DNA of 64,000 nucleotides. It comes from Fragum whitleyi (lineage: Eukaryota > Mollusca > Bivalvia > Cardiida > Cardiidae). The notes beneath the pieces were generated by a model. That model was not told the origin of the DNA. It saw nothing but the letters and a program-made list of their open reading frames with translations, and searched no databases. Below, piece by piece: positions 11,610 to 24,095 of this stretch. The first letter of the stretch is position 1. Each line of letters opens with the position of its first letter. Position numbers and translations under genes: made by a program. The stretch is from the NCBI GenBank assembly GCA_948146395.1, contig OX411543.1, forward strand, positions 69,699,474-69,763,473, in the 5' to 3' direction.

Positions 11610-12560
11610 TCCAAACAGGATGTGTTTCAGAAACACCCATGGCCCAGCAACAGCCATTATTTTGAAACAGTGACCATGAGAAATACATTGACCTTAACTG
11701 ATGACATTGACTTTTTTTCTGAAATGTCTTGCAGTAAGCATTACACTTTGGAAATCAGAAAGCTTTACCATTGCGCAGAAATTGCATATATTCAAGTTAA
11801 AATTCTAAACAAATTTGACCTTGAAAATGACCTCAACCATGACAAATGACATTGAAGTAAATACAAACCAAAACAACATGTCACAAGCAATGCACATGTG
11901 AAATATTAAAGCTGTATCACTTACCAATCATAAGTTATAGCCAACATTAAAGTTTATATGTTGAAATTAAGTGAGCTTAAGAATATGGCATTGATATTGC
12001 TTGATAGTCTTGATTTTGGAATCAACTGAAAGTTGTCGTCATATTCAACACATCTGTGAAATATCAAAGCGGTATCACTTATAAGTTGGTACATACAGAA
12101 AGGTCTTGTCACAAGTATTGCTCAAGTGAAATATGAAGGTTATATTACTTACCAATCAAAAGTTATGGCCAATGTTATTTTTATGTTGAAATTGACCTTG
12201 AGAATATGACCTTGACCTTGACCGATAGCTTTTAGTCTGATATCAACTGAAAGTTGTCGTGATGAGTAATTCACAGATGAAATATCAAAGATATACCACT
12301 TACCATTTCAAAGTAATGTCAATTTTAAAGTTTTAATTTAACACTAATTTGACATTGAAAATGACCTTGAACTATGACCTTGAAGTTGGTACCCACAGAA
12401 AGGTCAAGTCACAAACAATGCACATGTGAAATATGAAGGCTCTATCACTTACAAATCAAAAGTTATGGCTAATGTTAAAGTTTTAAGGGGACAAACAGAC
12501 AAAAAAGTACACAGTGCAAAACAATGTGCCCTTACTCTATTGATGTCATGCTTAAAAATC
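11610..12560. repeat. Dispersed repeat dense in AGGTCA-type half-sites
   Basis: It begins AACAGGATGTGTTTCAGAAAC and ends near AATGTGCCCTTACTCTATTG, like the family at 3618-3920. Tandem units of about 120-160 bp share CACATGTGAAATAT(G/C)AA, TATCACTTAC and AAGTTATGGCCAAT. TGACCTTGA motifs occur at about 12183 to 12222 in a run of three. Confidence 0.6.
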
Positions 12561-12597
12561 TGAGCTTAAAAACTTATATAAGAATAAAAACAAATGT

Positions 12598-12897
12598 TAA
12601 CAAGAGGCCAAAGAGGGTCTGTATTGCTCCACTGGCTTTGATAACCGGACTTTCGCCCTGTCATGTCCATATTTGGGGGTAAATCAAAATTTCTTAAACA
12701 AGTAAAGGGTCACCCAAGAATCATCCAGGCAAAGTTTAATTGTAATCGGCCCAATGGTTAGGGAGGAGAAGATTTTCAAAGATTTTATAATGAAAAAATG
12801 GCCCTCCCTGCCACACTCATATTTGGGGTCAATCATAATTTCTTCAACCATTTAAGAAGAGGGTCACCCAAGGATCATTTCTACCAAGTTTCCTAAA
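12598..12897. repeat. Family B element, left part, cut by a MITE
   Basis: AACAAGAGGCCAAAGAGGGTCT and TGCTCCACTGGCTTTGATA are the left end typical of family B (compare 31283). The modules contain GGGTCACCCAAG(A/G)ATCAT. A MITE at 12898-13139 interrupts it, and about 30 bp of it resume at 13144. Confidence 0.55.
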
Positions 12898-13139
12898 CCC
12901 TTGTCATGCTGAATCCGGAATATTCCTGCCTTGGCAGGAGCTATAGACAAGCATCAGCCTGCAAATATGTGCAGTCTGATCTTTGTCTAAACCATCTACT
13001 TTTCCTTTCAGAAACCAGAAAAGCTTAAAATTTCAATTTTTCAATATTAAAACTGACTCACATATAGTGCATCCAGTGCTTTTAGCACTTTGATTTTGTA
13101 ATAATTTTGCCAAGGTTCTTTTTATTCAGCATGACAAGG
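12898..13139. mobile_element. MITE family G, copy 1 (TTAA type)
   Basis: Terminal repeats CCCTTGTCATGCTGAA and TTCAGCATGACAAGG are inverted. TTAA follows the right end at 13140-13143, and the left side reads CTAA, one base off. A palindrome around CAGCCTGCAAATATGTGCAG lies near 12957-12976. Better preserved copies lie at 36066-36304 and 36472-36704. Confidence 0.75.
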
Positions 13140-13178
13140 TTAAAATCCACACATTGGTTTGGGAGGAAATATTAAAAG

Positions 13179-14310
13179 ACAAGAGGACCATGATGGTCCT
13201 AGATCGCTCACCAGAGTCTCTTTGATCACTAGGACATAACATCAAGTAAAAAGGATGATGTCTTAAAGAAGATATTTTTTACATAAAACCAACTTTCACA
13301 AGGTTTGGGCCATATTTGTGGCCATTGGAGTTATTTCAAGTAAATCATCATTAAGACTCCTTTTCCTGTGATATATCATGAATCATTCCCATTTTCAACA
13401 CAGTTCATACTTTTGACCTAGCAAACATTTTGACCAAGTTTCATGAAGATTGGACCATATTTGTGGCATCTGGATGGCTTACAAGAAAATTGTCATTAAG
13501 GCCCCTTTTCCTGTGATATGGCATGGATCCTTCCCATGTTCAAAGAAGTTCATCATCATGACCTAACAAATATTCTGACCAAGTTTCTTGATGATTGGAC
13601 GTATTTGTGGCTTCTAGAATGTAAACAAGTAAATTGTCATTAAGGCCCCTTTTCCTGTGACATGGCACAGATCTTTCCAATTTACAGTATGCTTCATCCT
13701 TGTGACCTGACTAACATTCTAACCAAGTTTCATGATAATTGGACCATATTTGTGGCGTCTAGAGTGTTAGATGCTCAAAAAATTGTCATTAAGACCCCTT
13801 TTCCTGTGACATGGGACGGATCCTTTCCAATTTCAATAGGGTTCATCCTTGTAACCTAACAAACATTCTGACCAAGTTTCATGAAGATTGGGCCATATAT
13901 GTGGCCACTAGAGTGTAAACAAGAAAATTGTCAATAAGGCCCCTTTTCCAATGATATGGCATGAATCCTTCCCATTTTCAATAGGGTTCATCCTTGTGAC
14001 CTGATCAACATTCTGACCAAGTGTCATAAGATTGGGCCATATTTGTGGCCTCTAGAGTGTAAACAAGAAAATTGTCAATAAGGCCCTTTTTCCTGTGATA
14101 TGGCATGAATCCTTCCCATTTTCGATAGGATTCATCCTTTAGACCTGACCAACATTCTGACCAAGTTTCATGAAGACTTGATCATATTTGTGGCCTCTAG
14201 AGTGTTAACAATTAAATTGTTGACGCATGACGACGCATGACGGACGACGCACGACAGACATTCAATGATCACAAAAGCTCACCTTGAGCACGATGTGCTC
14301 AGGTTATCTA
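13179..14310. mobile_element. Family A element with seven or more 140-bp modules
   Basis: The left end is ACAAGAGGACCATGATGG...TAGATCGCTCACCAGAGTC and the right end is CTTGAGCACGATGTGCTCAGG. Modules repeat CCCCTTTTCC(T/A)GTGA(T/C)ATGGCA, GTTCATCCTTGTGACCTGA and CCAAGTTTCATGAAGATTGG. A GACGACGCATGACGGACGACG tract precedes the right end. Another family A element abuts it directly at 14311. Confidence 0.75.
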
Positions 14311-15990
14311 AACAAGAGGGCCGTTGGCCCTGGGTCGCTCACCTGAGAAAAAAGCTTCATTACCTAGGTATGTCCATGCAACTACAGAAAAAGAGATTTT
14401 CACTTATTCAATCAGATAACATTTGAAATAATCATCCCCCCCTCTGCTCCTCCCCTGGACATTATTTATTTAAGCTTTTTCCATAAAAGGTCTGTGATCA
14501 GCTAATCTATGCCAGATATACAGGCTGAGTCTGAGACTTTAAAGTTTTCTTTATGGAGTTGATCAATCCATGTCAAATACAAAGGCTGTAGGGATTCAAA
14601 ATTCTCAAGAAAGCACTCCCCCCTCCCCCAAGATGCTCTGCACCTGGTGGATCTACAGTCATTATTTTAGCTAATTCAATATATGTCCATATGCTGATCA
14701 TCCATACCAATTTTCAAGTCTGTAGGACTCCTGGCTCATTAGAAGAAGTTTAAAGATTTCAAAAATGATCCAAAGTACTACCCCCTCCCCAAGACACTCA
14801 GCACCTGGTGACCCTACAGTCATGATTTTAGCTATTTTTATTAATGTCAATATATTGATAACCCATGACAATTTTCAAGTCTGTAGGGTTCCTGATCCAG
14901 GAGAAGAATAAGGTTAAAGATTTCAAAATTGATCCAAAGTACTACCCCCTGCCCCCTGGCGCTCCGCACCTGGTGAATCTACACTCATGATTTTAGGTAT
15001 TTTTATAAAGGTCCATATGCTGATCACCCATGCCAGCATGTGGTTCAGAAGAAGAAGAAGGTTAAAGATTACAAAATTTTCACATAAGTACTACCCTCTC
15101 CCCTCTGGTGCTCCGCACCTGGTGAATCTACACTCATGATTTTAGGTATTTTTATAAAGGTCCATATGCTGATCATCCATGCCAATATTCAAATCTGTAG
15201 GTCTCCTGGTTTAGAAGAAGAAAAAGAATAAAGATTACAAAATTTTCACAAAAGTACTCCCCCTTCCCCCTGGTGCTCCGCACCTGGTGGCCCTACAGAT
15301 ATGATTTTAGCTATTTTTATTAAGGTCTATGAGCTGATTCCTCCATGCCAATTTTCAAGTCTGTAGGGCTTGTGGTTCAGAAGAAGAAGAAGGTTAAAGA
15401 TTACAAAATTTTCACATAAGTACTACCCTCTCCCCCCTGGTGCTCCGCACCTGGTGGCCCTACAGATAAGATTTTAGCTATTTTTATAAAGGTCCATATG
15501 CTGATCATCCATGCAAAAGTTTAAGGCTGTAGGCCTTCATGATCAGAAGAAGAAGAAAGTTAAAGATTACAAAATTTACCCAAAGTACTACCCCCTCCCC
15601 CCTGGTGCTCCGCACCTGGTGGCCCAACAGATATGATTTTAGCTATTTTTATTAAGGTCTATGAGCTGATCATCCATGCCAAATTTCAAGGCTGTAGGGC
15701 TGCTGGTTCAGAAGAAGAATACTTTAAAGATTTTCTTAAATTTTTAACTTTGGTTGCCATAGCAACCAGAGTTTTTCACCGATTTCAATTCTTTTAGCAA
15801 TTCTTAAAGGGGACCACCTAAGGAACATTTCTGCCAAGTTTGGTTAAAATTGGCCTAGTAGTTTAGGAGGAGATGTTGTTTAAAGAAATTGTTGACGGAC
15901 GACGGACGACTGACGACGGACGACGCACAGACGCCGGACAAAAGGTGATCACAATAGCTCACTTGAGCACGTTGTGCTCAGGTGAGCTAA
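14311..15990. mobile_element. Family A element with C-rich modules
   Basis: The left end is AACAAGAGGGCCGTTGGCCC...GGTCGCTCACCTGAG and the right end is TTGAGCACGTTGTGCTCAGG then TGAGCTAA. About eight modules of roughly 150-165 bp each hold TACTACCCCCTCCCCCCTGG, GCTCCGCACCTGGTGG, TTTTAGCTATTTTTAT and CAGAAGAAGAAG. The ends match the 13179-14310 element but the modules are unrelated to it. Confidence 0.75.
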
Positions 15991-16164
15991 AAAGTATAGG
16001 CATTGACAGATGGACAGACACACACAATACGGGCACTATGCCATGAGAATAGCTCACTGGCCTTCGGCCAGTTTAGCTGAAAATTAAATGAAATAATTCA
16101 AAGTTAACAAAAAACATTTCTTCATTGTTGATCCATAGCAAAAGTTGAGTGGTATACATTTAAA
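15991..16164. repeat. Fragment of a repeat 3' end
   Basis: GACAGATGGACAGACACAC, then GGGCACTATGCCATGAGAATA and CTCACTGGCCTTCGGCCAG. This is a family B type 3' end with a hairpin (CTGGCC/GGCCAG) and no matching left part. Confidence 0.5.
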
Positions 16165-16576
16165 GCCCCCGTCTGTGTTCATGAAAATTTACAAAACGCA
16201 AGACAATGATCTTAAACGACTATGGAAACAAAAACTCGACTATTGTTCTCAAAGATAAGTTTGAATTTGTCATTGCAATATTTGGTAATGCTAATGACGC
16301 AATGGTCTAAATATAGGCTTAACTTGATTAATATTTATATCCCCCAACATTTTAAACTTCAATTTGAATAGAGCTCATTAACACTCCTTCATGTAACTAA
16401 ATCCTTATTTACATATATTACATCATATGGTAGATTATGCGTTGCGAAAAAGCTAACGTTTGTTGACTGATTTGAATTTTTATATAACTCATCTTTCAAA
16501 ATACTAAATCAAGAATAATTATTCAAAGAATGTTCAAAAAATAGCAATTTTTTTTCTTTAAATGCAGATGGGGGCT
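16165..16576. mobile_element. MITE with TTAA target site and AGCCCCCRTCTG ends
   Basis: TTAA lies at 16161-16164 and 16577-16580. The ends AGCCCCCGTCTG and CAGATGGGGGCT are inverted copies with one mismatch. The 412-bp interior is AT-rich and non-coding. The TTAA site suggests piggyBac-type mobilisation, but the ends differ from the two other TTAA families in the window. Confidence 0.7.
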
Positions 16577-16580
16577 TTAA

Positions 16581-17275
16581 CATTCTTATTGAAACATCTA
16601 AAACTAAGGTTTTCATGGACATTGTTGTAAAAAGTGTTTATAGTAGTGGCCTTTAGTTTTGAAAACTAAGATAAAGCTGAGATCAAGCTCAATCCTTAAT
16701 AGGATATTCATCAGAGTTTTGAGCTTGATCGCTATTTATACTGTAGATTCCTTGTACATCAAAGGTACATACAAGAGATTCATTACACAAGGTTTGACAA
16801 TCTATATGAAAACTCCTGAAGCAGCATAAGATTTGTTACATGTCTGTGCATGTGAAAATTTAACATTTTCACATATCTCTATTCATTCAGTTTTCACATT
16901 TTAAAACTACCTAAATTTAAAAGGTGCAATACTTATCATCTGTAAACAATATTCCCCTGATCAATGCATGGGCATACCTATTGACCAGAAAACTCCAAAA
17001 CCAATCAAAAAGTATATTGGTTCTGTCTTACAAAACAGTTTGCTACGGGATGATTAGTTATCACATATTCATTCAAATTGTTGGCAATGACTGTTTTGCA
17101 AACTCTTACATTCTACCGAATCGACCAATGACATTATCACATTTCAATTTAGGTAACATGTAAGCGACATGCATTATGACATAGTACTAATACAGGCATA
17201 AATATAGCTCTTCATCTAAATGAATTGTTTAACTAATATAATACTGATATTATTACAAGGTCTCTCTGTTGTACT
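16581..17275. other. Unique AT-rich sequence, possible 3' UTR of the minus-strand gene
   Basis: The region lies directly downstream of the stop codon at 17278-17276 on the minus strand and carries no obvious repeat, so part of it may be the 3' UTR. I could not find a clear AATAAA on the minus strand. The 79-codon plus-strand open frame at 16924-17163 shows no recognisable domain and is not proposed as a gene. Confidence 0.4.
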
Positions 17276-17612
17276 TTATCCTATCTGACAGTAAATTGCA
17301 TGTACTGGGTCCCAGTCATCATATGATGAGGGAATATCTTGAAGAAATCCCTTCAATCCGTCATACCATAGCTGTCCATACTTTTCTGATAATATAACAC
17401 CACAATAGTGACGATTTCTGTGCATAGTTATGCCTGCTAATTTGAAGATCATTCCGTTTATCAAAATCATAGGTTCCTCAAATAAAGAATTCAAACTGAC
17501 TCTCCCTGAGTAAACATGTTCATATAACCTTATAACAAGGATAGGAGATGTTTTTTCCAATTTGTGGACAATATTCCTTTGGCCACTGCACCTAACATCA
17601 GACCTCTCAGCT
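17276..17612 (-). CDS. 3' terminal coding exon of the transposase/protease gene (His-box exon)
   Basis: This 111-codon segment ends at TAA (17278-17276). I start it at 17612 because TCTTATTTTTCAG is a strong splice acceptor ending at 17613. The upstream exon ends after two bases of a codon (GG, 25970-25969), and the A at 17612 completes it, so phase and frame match exactly. The segment contains NRHYCGV (His about residue 68 of the exon) followed 14 residues later by LWYDG. This resembles the His box of Cys-His-Asp/Asn proteases such as ubiquitin hydrolases (HY...W..(F/Y)D). The upstream exon supplies NTCTIDNGL with a candidate catalytic Cys, so the two exons would form one domain. The ATG-started open frame extends back to 17671, but its first residues would be intronic in this model. 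The domain family is inferred and the splice is not proven. Confidence 0.72.
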
Positions 17613-17993
17613 CTGAAAAATAAGATTTTTTCTTTTTCAGGGCCAACTACTGAGCTTAGATCCATACTCATTTTTTTTAGCCAACTCCATCATTTAAGTG
17701 ACTTCAAAAATTTAAAACTCTAGAGGCCCATTGGTTGAAAAGGATATGTTAATAATTGACCAAACTCCAAGTGTTAAGATATCTTTTTTGTAGTAAGATA
17801 AGACCCAATGAACAAGATTTTGACCCAACTTGACTCAATGTCAAATTCATCTTAGATTTCAATACTCAAGAAGACCCAATGTCAATCTGAAACATCATGA
17901 ACACATACATTTTTGTAATCAAAGTTCAAGTAACTTTCGCAGTTGAATCTGACTTTGGTGTGAATATGAGGCATAAGATGATGGTAAATACCA

Positions 17994-19714
17994 GGGGCCA
18001 GTTTCATCAAAACATTTAAGATATATATCTGTCTTACTGATGATTTTCAAAACAGTAAAAACGGTAACCGATTATGCTCCCCTAGTAAGGCATTGTCACA
18101 AAAACAAGAGCCATGTTGGACATGGACATCCCCTGCCACGAAAGCTTGATAGTAAACTGAAGCCTAATAGAATAAAGATTCTTTTGTACTGTCAGAGATT
18201 TAACTAAAATCTAAGTATTAAAAATAACAAAGGGTAATAACTCCAAAATTATGCAAGCAAGAGTTGTAGTTCTTGTGCATAGCACTTCTCCTCCATGAGA
18301 TCTATCCACTATAAAAATTCAAGTTGAAAGCTATTATACTTAAGGAGATATGCTCCAGAAAAAATCCAAGTATCAAAAATAAAAAAGAGCAATAACTCCA
18401 AAATTATGCAAGCAAGAGTTGTAGTTCTTGTGCATAGCACTTCTCCTCCATGAGATCTATCCACCCGTAAAAATTCAAGATGATAGCTATTATACTTTAG
18501 GAGATATGCTCCAGACATAATCTAAGCATAAAAAATAACAAAGAGCAATAACTCCAAAATTATGCAAGCAAGAGTTGTAGTTCTTGTGAACTGCACTTCT
18601 CCTCCATAAGATCTATCCACCCATAAAGTTTCAAGTTGATAGCTATTGTACTTTGGGAGATATGCTCTGCGGTCAGATTGCAAGCACTCAAATAGAGTGT
18701 TATCTTATACAGCTAACATAAAGGTAACAAACACTAACCCCCTTTTTGCATGACATATTTTTAGACACAAATTTCAAATAGTTTATGGTAAAGGGCATCT
18801 GATTTGCTACTCAATTGTGAAATTTCATCAAATTCTGAGCATAATACTAGGAGAAATGAAAGAATAACTATATTTTACAAGTTAACGTAAAGGTAAAAAA
18901 CAATTAGCCCCCTTTTTCCATGAAATATTTTTTTTTAGGTTAATTTCAAATTATTTTTAGTAAAGAGCATCTGATTTGCTACTCAAATATGAAATTTCAC
19001 TAAATTCTGACTGTTAGACTAGGAAAATTTGGGAGAAACTGTTTTTTATTCTGAGTCCCCTTTTCCCATGACAAGGCCTCAAATAAAAAAACTGTCACAG
19101 ATGCATCAAAACTATATCATAGGAAGTTCACATGGTAAGTTTCATTTTATTTGGCCCAAGGGTTATTGAGAAATAGGTGGGAACAGACGGACAGACAGAC
19201 AGATGGACGGACAGAATAACTGTATTTTACACACTAACGTAAAGGTAACAAATATTTAGCCCCCTTTTTCCATGATATATATTTTTTTTACGTTAATTTC
19301 AAATTTTTTATAGTAAAGGGCATCCAATTCGCTACTCAAAAATGAAATTTCACTAAATTTTGACTTTTACACTAGGAGAAATTTGCGAAAAATGTTTTTT
19401 ACCCTAAGTCCATTTTTTCCGTGACGAGGCCTCAAATCAAAAACCTTCACAGATGCATCAACACTATATCATAGGAAGTTCACATGGTAAGTTTCATTTG
19501 ATTTGGCCCAAGGGTTATGGAGAAATAGGTGGGGACAGACGGACAGACAGACGGAATTACGGATGGACGGAAGAAGCGTTGGCTATATGCTCTCCCTTTG
19601 GGGAGCATAACAACAAACACTTTACATAGGTATTGAATGATATGTGATTTTTGTCCTAAACATGTGACATCTGTAAGACAAAAATGCGCCTTAAATGTTT
19701 TGATGAAACGGGCC
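17994..19714. mobile_element. Nested elements: GGGCCNGTTTCATCAAAAC ends outside, TTATGCTCCCC ends inside
   Basis: The outer inverted ends are GGGCCAGTTTCATCAAAACA at 17995 and its complement, TGTTTTGATGAAACGGGCCC, ending at 19714. Inside lies a second inverted pair, TTATGCTCCCC (about 18072) and GGGGAGCATAA (about 19610). This suggests an original MITE of roughly 180 bp split by a 1.54-kb insertion. The inner element holds ACAAGAGCCATGTTGGACAT at 18104, as in family D, a 155-bp array, and repeated GCCCCCTTTTTCCATGA units with a GACGGACAGACAGACAG tract. Confidence 0.65.
18240..18670. repeat. 155-bp tandem array, three units
   Basis: CTCCAAAATTATGCAAGCAA occurs at 18241, 18396 and 18552, a spacing of 155-156 bp. 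Each unit contains GTTCTTGTGCATAGCACTTC, GAGATCTATCCAC, AGCTATTATACTT and GAGATATGCTCC. The same order of motifs, diverged, makes up the arrays at 37040-38056 and 39104-39380. Confidence 0.8.
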
Positions 19715-20033
19715 CGAGATCTCATTGATCAGAATCAAATGTGAAGTTTTTTTCTGTGTAAAATCTATAATCCCACAACAAAGGGCCAATTTTCAGTATA
19801 GAGCAATAATTTGATAATTTGGTAGACCAGCTATTTGGAAATGCTTATGGCTGATACTTTGAGCTCGTAAGGGCAAATCCAACTTATAGTGGAATGTGTG
19901 ATCATTAGATATACATTGTATGTTGTTCTTCATCAACCATCTTTAGTCTTTATATCATAGGGTGGCCACAATTCATGAATATTGGATAGTAATGTTTGTC
20001 AGGTCATTAAAATGAACCGTATGAATTAACAAG

Positions 20034-21115
20034 AGGGACATGATGGTTCTAGATCCCTCTTCTGAGTCTCTTTGACCCCTGGGACACCACATCAATTAAA
20101 TAGGTAGATGTCAACAAGGAGATAAATTCTAATTAAGATCAAAACCATGGAATGTTTTCAGCTAGGATTAAAAAGGATATGCCTAGGCACAGCCCTTACA
20201 TGAACATATGGGCATGTTACAAACAAACTTCACGAAATACAGGATTTCCCTTTTTGTCTTTTGTAAAATATAGTTGGTTCATTCAGAGCCCAAAATGACC
20301 CAAGTGGCATGCCATGAAAACATAAGTAGAAATCCCATATATAATATTACAAACAAAATATGGAAGATATCTGCCTTTTGGTTTCAGAGAAGAAGATTTT
20401 TGAATTTTTGCTCTTTGAATCTATGTAAAAAGGGATGCGCTGGGGCTGAGCCCAAATATGACCCCAGGGATTTAATATGAACAAACTGGGTAAACTTCCA
20501 TATGAAAACAGGGGGAAAGGATACCTGTTGACACTTTCTTTGTTTACATTCTAAGGGCCTTGCATTTAGTGCATTCATGATGAAACTTGTTCAGTATATT
20601 AGTCAAAATGGTAAAACCTTTTGAAAGTGCAAAGTTCGTCTGAAAATACAAACGTAGGGACATGAAAATTTGGCTCACCTGTGTTGAATGACTAGAATAT
20701 TTTTTATGTCAGAAAGGGGACTCAATCAGAAAATAAGAACAATTGAACAGAAAAATGTGACAGAAAAATAGGGATTTATGAGAAATTTTTCACATTCATG
20801 GTTATAGGGAGTATTGGAATGTGAATTTCCAAGAATGTCAAATGTGTGCAAAGTAATGACTTGGCTTGACCAGTATTTTCACTATGCACACTGCATTGTA
20901 CGGTCACTTGGATAAACTATATTCAAAGAAGAACCCATTTGAAAGTATGATTTTTAACTCCTTTCTTTATATTAACCTTTATTTTGTATCATATTATTTT
21001 CTAAAAGGAAGATTACTAAAATATCTATGCTTTGCTAGCTTTCAGTACTTTGATTTTTTAAAATCGTTTACAGATAGATGGTATTAAAGATGGCCAGACG
21101 CCGGACATTGATCAT
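20034..21115. repeat. Family A-related degraded element
   Basis: It begins ACAAGAGGGACATGATGG...AGATCCCTCTTCTGAGTC, then CTCTTTGACCCCTGGGACA, closely parallel to 39737. Modules contain GGGATGCGCTGGGGCTGAGC and TTTCAGAGAAGAAGATTTTT. A possible 3' end reads CCAGACGCCGGACATTGATC near 21096. No protein is supported. Confidence 0.5.
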
Positions 21116-21659
21116 GTGCACTAAAAACTCAATAGAGTGACATAAAAATGTACACCTTGTCTTGATACTGAACAAGTCCTTTGCAATTTAAATCAAATGA
21201 CTCCATTAGTTGCTGAGAAATTGAAAAAGACAGACTATCCATTAACCTGAATAGTATATACCTTCAATACATTGTTTTGTTTGGTAAGAATAAAAGGCAA
21301 CAGCAAAAACCTTTTAAACAAACTCACGAACCATTTTCCCATCTATTTTGTCAGTATATGATATGTAACAGAAACAATCTCAGTGATCACTACATTGATT
21401 TATATTTTTTGAACTATAAAATAGGCACTCACATTTTGTCCATTTCCTCTAAGGACATTTTACATCTTTCTTGATGAATCAACCAGCATTTAATGAATTC
21501 TTGCCCACTTTTAACAGCCTCTGCCAAACTGCAAAAATAACAACACAAACTTTGATATGTTCATAAAATCTAATTCCCCTGATAGGATTTTCTTAAGTTT
21601 AACCTCGTAACTTATTGACCTTGACATTGTATGATGATCTTGACCTTTAAAATTGCAGA
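21116..21659. other. Intronic, no exon seen
   Basis: AT-rich sequence. The 65-codon open frame at 21277-21474 has no recognisable domain. AACCTCGTAACTTATTGACC and TTGACCTTTAAA near 21600-21650 look like repeat remnants. Confidence 0.4.
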
Positions 21660-21663
21660 TTAA

Positions 21664-21884
21664 CCCTTTGCTGTTTAATGCCTGCTTTTTACGTGCCTAT
21701 GATTTTATGATTGAGAAAACATTGTGAAAAAAAGAAGAAATTGCTTGTCTGAAGCAATTTCTTCTTTTTACACACTATTTTCTACCCTACTGAATGGTTA
21801 TTTTTCAAATTAAATCCACTTTAAATTTTCGTCTGCAAAACCTTTGAATTTGGAAAGGTCCAAAATTTTGTAAAACAGGAAAGG
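21664..21884. mobile_element. piggyBac-like MITE, copy 2 (right end worn)
   Basis: TTAA at 21660-21663 precedes CCCTTTGCTGTTTAATGCC. The central hairpin GAAGAAATTGCTT / AAGCAATTTCTTC and the AAACAGGAAAGG right end match the copies at 4874 and 62567. The right TTAA has decayed to a T-run. Confidence 0.75.
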
Positions 21885-22092
21885 TTTTTTTACAGAAAGA
21901 CAGACTGACATCACTAAAAGAAGATGCTCCTAATATTTTGATCTTGGGACATTTATAACAAGAGGGTAAAAAGAGCCTAAATTGCTAAATTGTGAACAAT
22001 TAATCGATTCATAGAGTATGCAATAGAATGGTCCAGTATGGATAAACAAATTCACTTATCAATGAATCGGAAAAGAAAATAGAGATATCGGA

Positions 22093-23155
22093 AAACTAGA
22101 AAGCCTTGAAAGGCTTGAGTCGCTCCACAGGCTTGAAATTCTTGTAATAGCAAACCTTAGTTTTGACTAAATTTTTTCATATTTTAGGGTTCTACTGAAA
22201 TTGAAATGATTTTCAAAGTTTCCACTATATAACATATAAAGAAATGACCTCCGCCCATAAAAGACATATATTTCATTCAATCACAATAATTTTTGGCTAC
22301 ATGATAATGGTTCACCCAAGGATCATACCAATGAATTTTAATTGAGGATCATACCAATGAATTTTAATTGATATCCAACAGTTACATTCTGAGAAAATGA
22401 TTTTCAAAGTTTCCAATATATAACATATGGAGAAATGACCTCCGCCCATAAAATACATATTTTTCATACGATCACAATTATTTTTAGTAGACTGATAAAG
22501 GGTCACTCATGGATCATTCATGTAAAATTTGGTTGATTTCCATCCATTGCATTCTGAGAAAATGATTTTCAAAGTTTCCACTATATATCATATAGAGAAA
22601 TGACCTCCGCCCATAAAATCCATATTTTTCATCCGATCACAATAATTTTTTGTAGACTGATAAAGGGGCACCTAAGGATCATTCTTGTGAAATTTGGTTG
22701 ATACCCCTCTGTTACATTCTGAGAAAATGATTTTCAAAGTTTCCACTATATAACATATAGAGAAATGACCTCCGCCCATAAAATGCATATTTTTCATCCG
22801 ATCACAATAATTTTTGGAAGACTGATAAAGGGTAACCCAAGGATTATTCATATAAAATTTAATTGGTAACCATCAATTACAATCTGAGAAAACTCACTTT
22901 TTACCATATATGGAAATTAGCCACGCCCATTAAATCCATGTTTTTCATTGGATCAAAATTTCTTGAACAACTTTGAAAGAGGGTCACCCAAGGATCATTC
23001 CTGTAAAGTTTGGTTGAAATTCATCCAGTAGTTTCTGAGGAGAAGATTTTTAAAGGAAAAGTTTACGACCGGACGCACGGACGCACGGACGCACGGACGC
23101 ACGACGGACACAACGCCATGACAATAGCCCCAGTGGCTTTCAGCCAGTGGAGCTA
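22093..23155. mobile_element. Family B element, full copy
   Basis: It starts TAGAAAGCCTTGAAAGGCTT then GAGTCGCTCCACAGGCTTG and ends AGCCAGTGGAGCTAAAA. Five internal modules of about 155-180 bp repeat ATGACCTCCGCCCATAAAA, TTCATCCGATCACAATAATT and CTGAGAAAATGATTTTCAAA. A GGACGCACGGACGCACGGAC tract precedes the 3' hairpin GTGGCTTTCAGCCAG. The copy at 38057-39103 has the same layout. Confidence 0.8.
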
Positions 23156-23185
23156 AAAAACTTAACCAAACCAATTTCCTAACTA

Positions 23186-24064
23186 GAATACCATAAATGG
23201 CTAGAGTCGCTCGACAGGCTTGTAATTTTTGTAATAGCAAATCAAGATTTGAATAGATTTTTACATATTTTGGGTTCTACTGATGTTGAAAATGATTTTC
23301 AAATTTTCCACTATATAATATAGAGAGAAATGACATCCGCCATAATAGACATATTTTTCATCCAATCAAAATAATTTTAGCGGCATTATAATGGGTCTCC
23401 CAAGGATCATACCAATGAAGTTTGATTGATATCCATCAGTTACCTTCTGAGGAAATGATTTTCAAAGTTTCCACTATATAACATATTGAGAAATGAACTC
23501 CGCCCGTAAAATGCATATTTTCCATCCGATAACAATAATTTTTGGTTGACTGATAAAAATACACTCAAGGATCATTCCAGAGAAATTGGGTTGATATCCA
23601 TAAATTTGATTCTGAAAAAGTGATTTTCAAAGTTTCCACTAAATAACATATAGAGAAATGACCTCTGCCCATTAAAACACATATTTTTCTCAAGGATCAT
23701 CTAAAGAAATTTGGTTGAAATCCATACTACCACAATTTTCATCTTATCACAATAACTCAAGGATAATTATTGTGAAGTTTGGTTTATATCCATCATTAAG
23801 TTTCTGACAAAAGCCACCTATTACCATAAATGGAAATTAGCCACACCTACTTCAGCCATGATTTTCAACAGATTGAAATTCTTTGAATGAATCTGATAGA
23901 GGGTCAACCAAGGAACATTCCTGTGAAATTTGATTGAAATCCATCCCGTACTTTATGTGGAGAAGAATTTTAAAATATAAGTTTACAGTCGGAGAGATGG
24001 ACGCATGCATGGACACCAAGCCAGGACAATAGCCCTCTGGCCTTTCTGCCAGTGGAGCTAAAAA
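23186..24064. mobile_element. Family B element, diverged copy
   Basis: It begins AGAATACCATAAATGGCTAG and AGTCGCTCGACAGGCTTG and ends TTTCTGCCAGTGGAGCTAAAA. The modules match those at 22093-23155 (ATGACATCCGCC, TCATCCAATCAAAATAAT). It lies head-to-tail with that copy, 30 bp apart. Confidence 0.7.
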
Positions 24065-24095
24065 CTCATTTAAATTTGGCATAGACATAACATAA

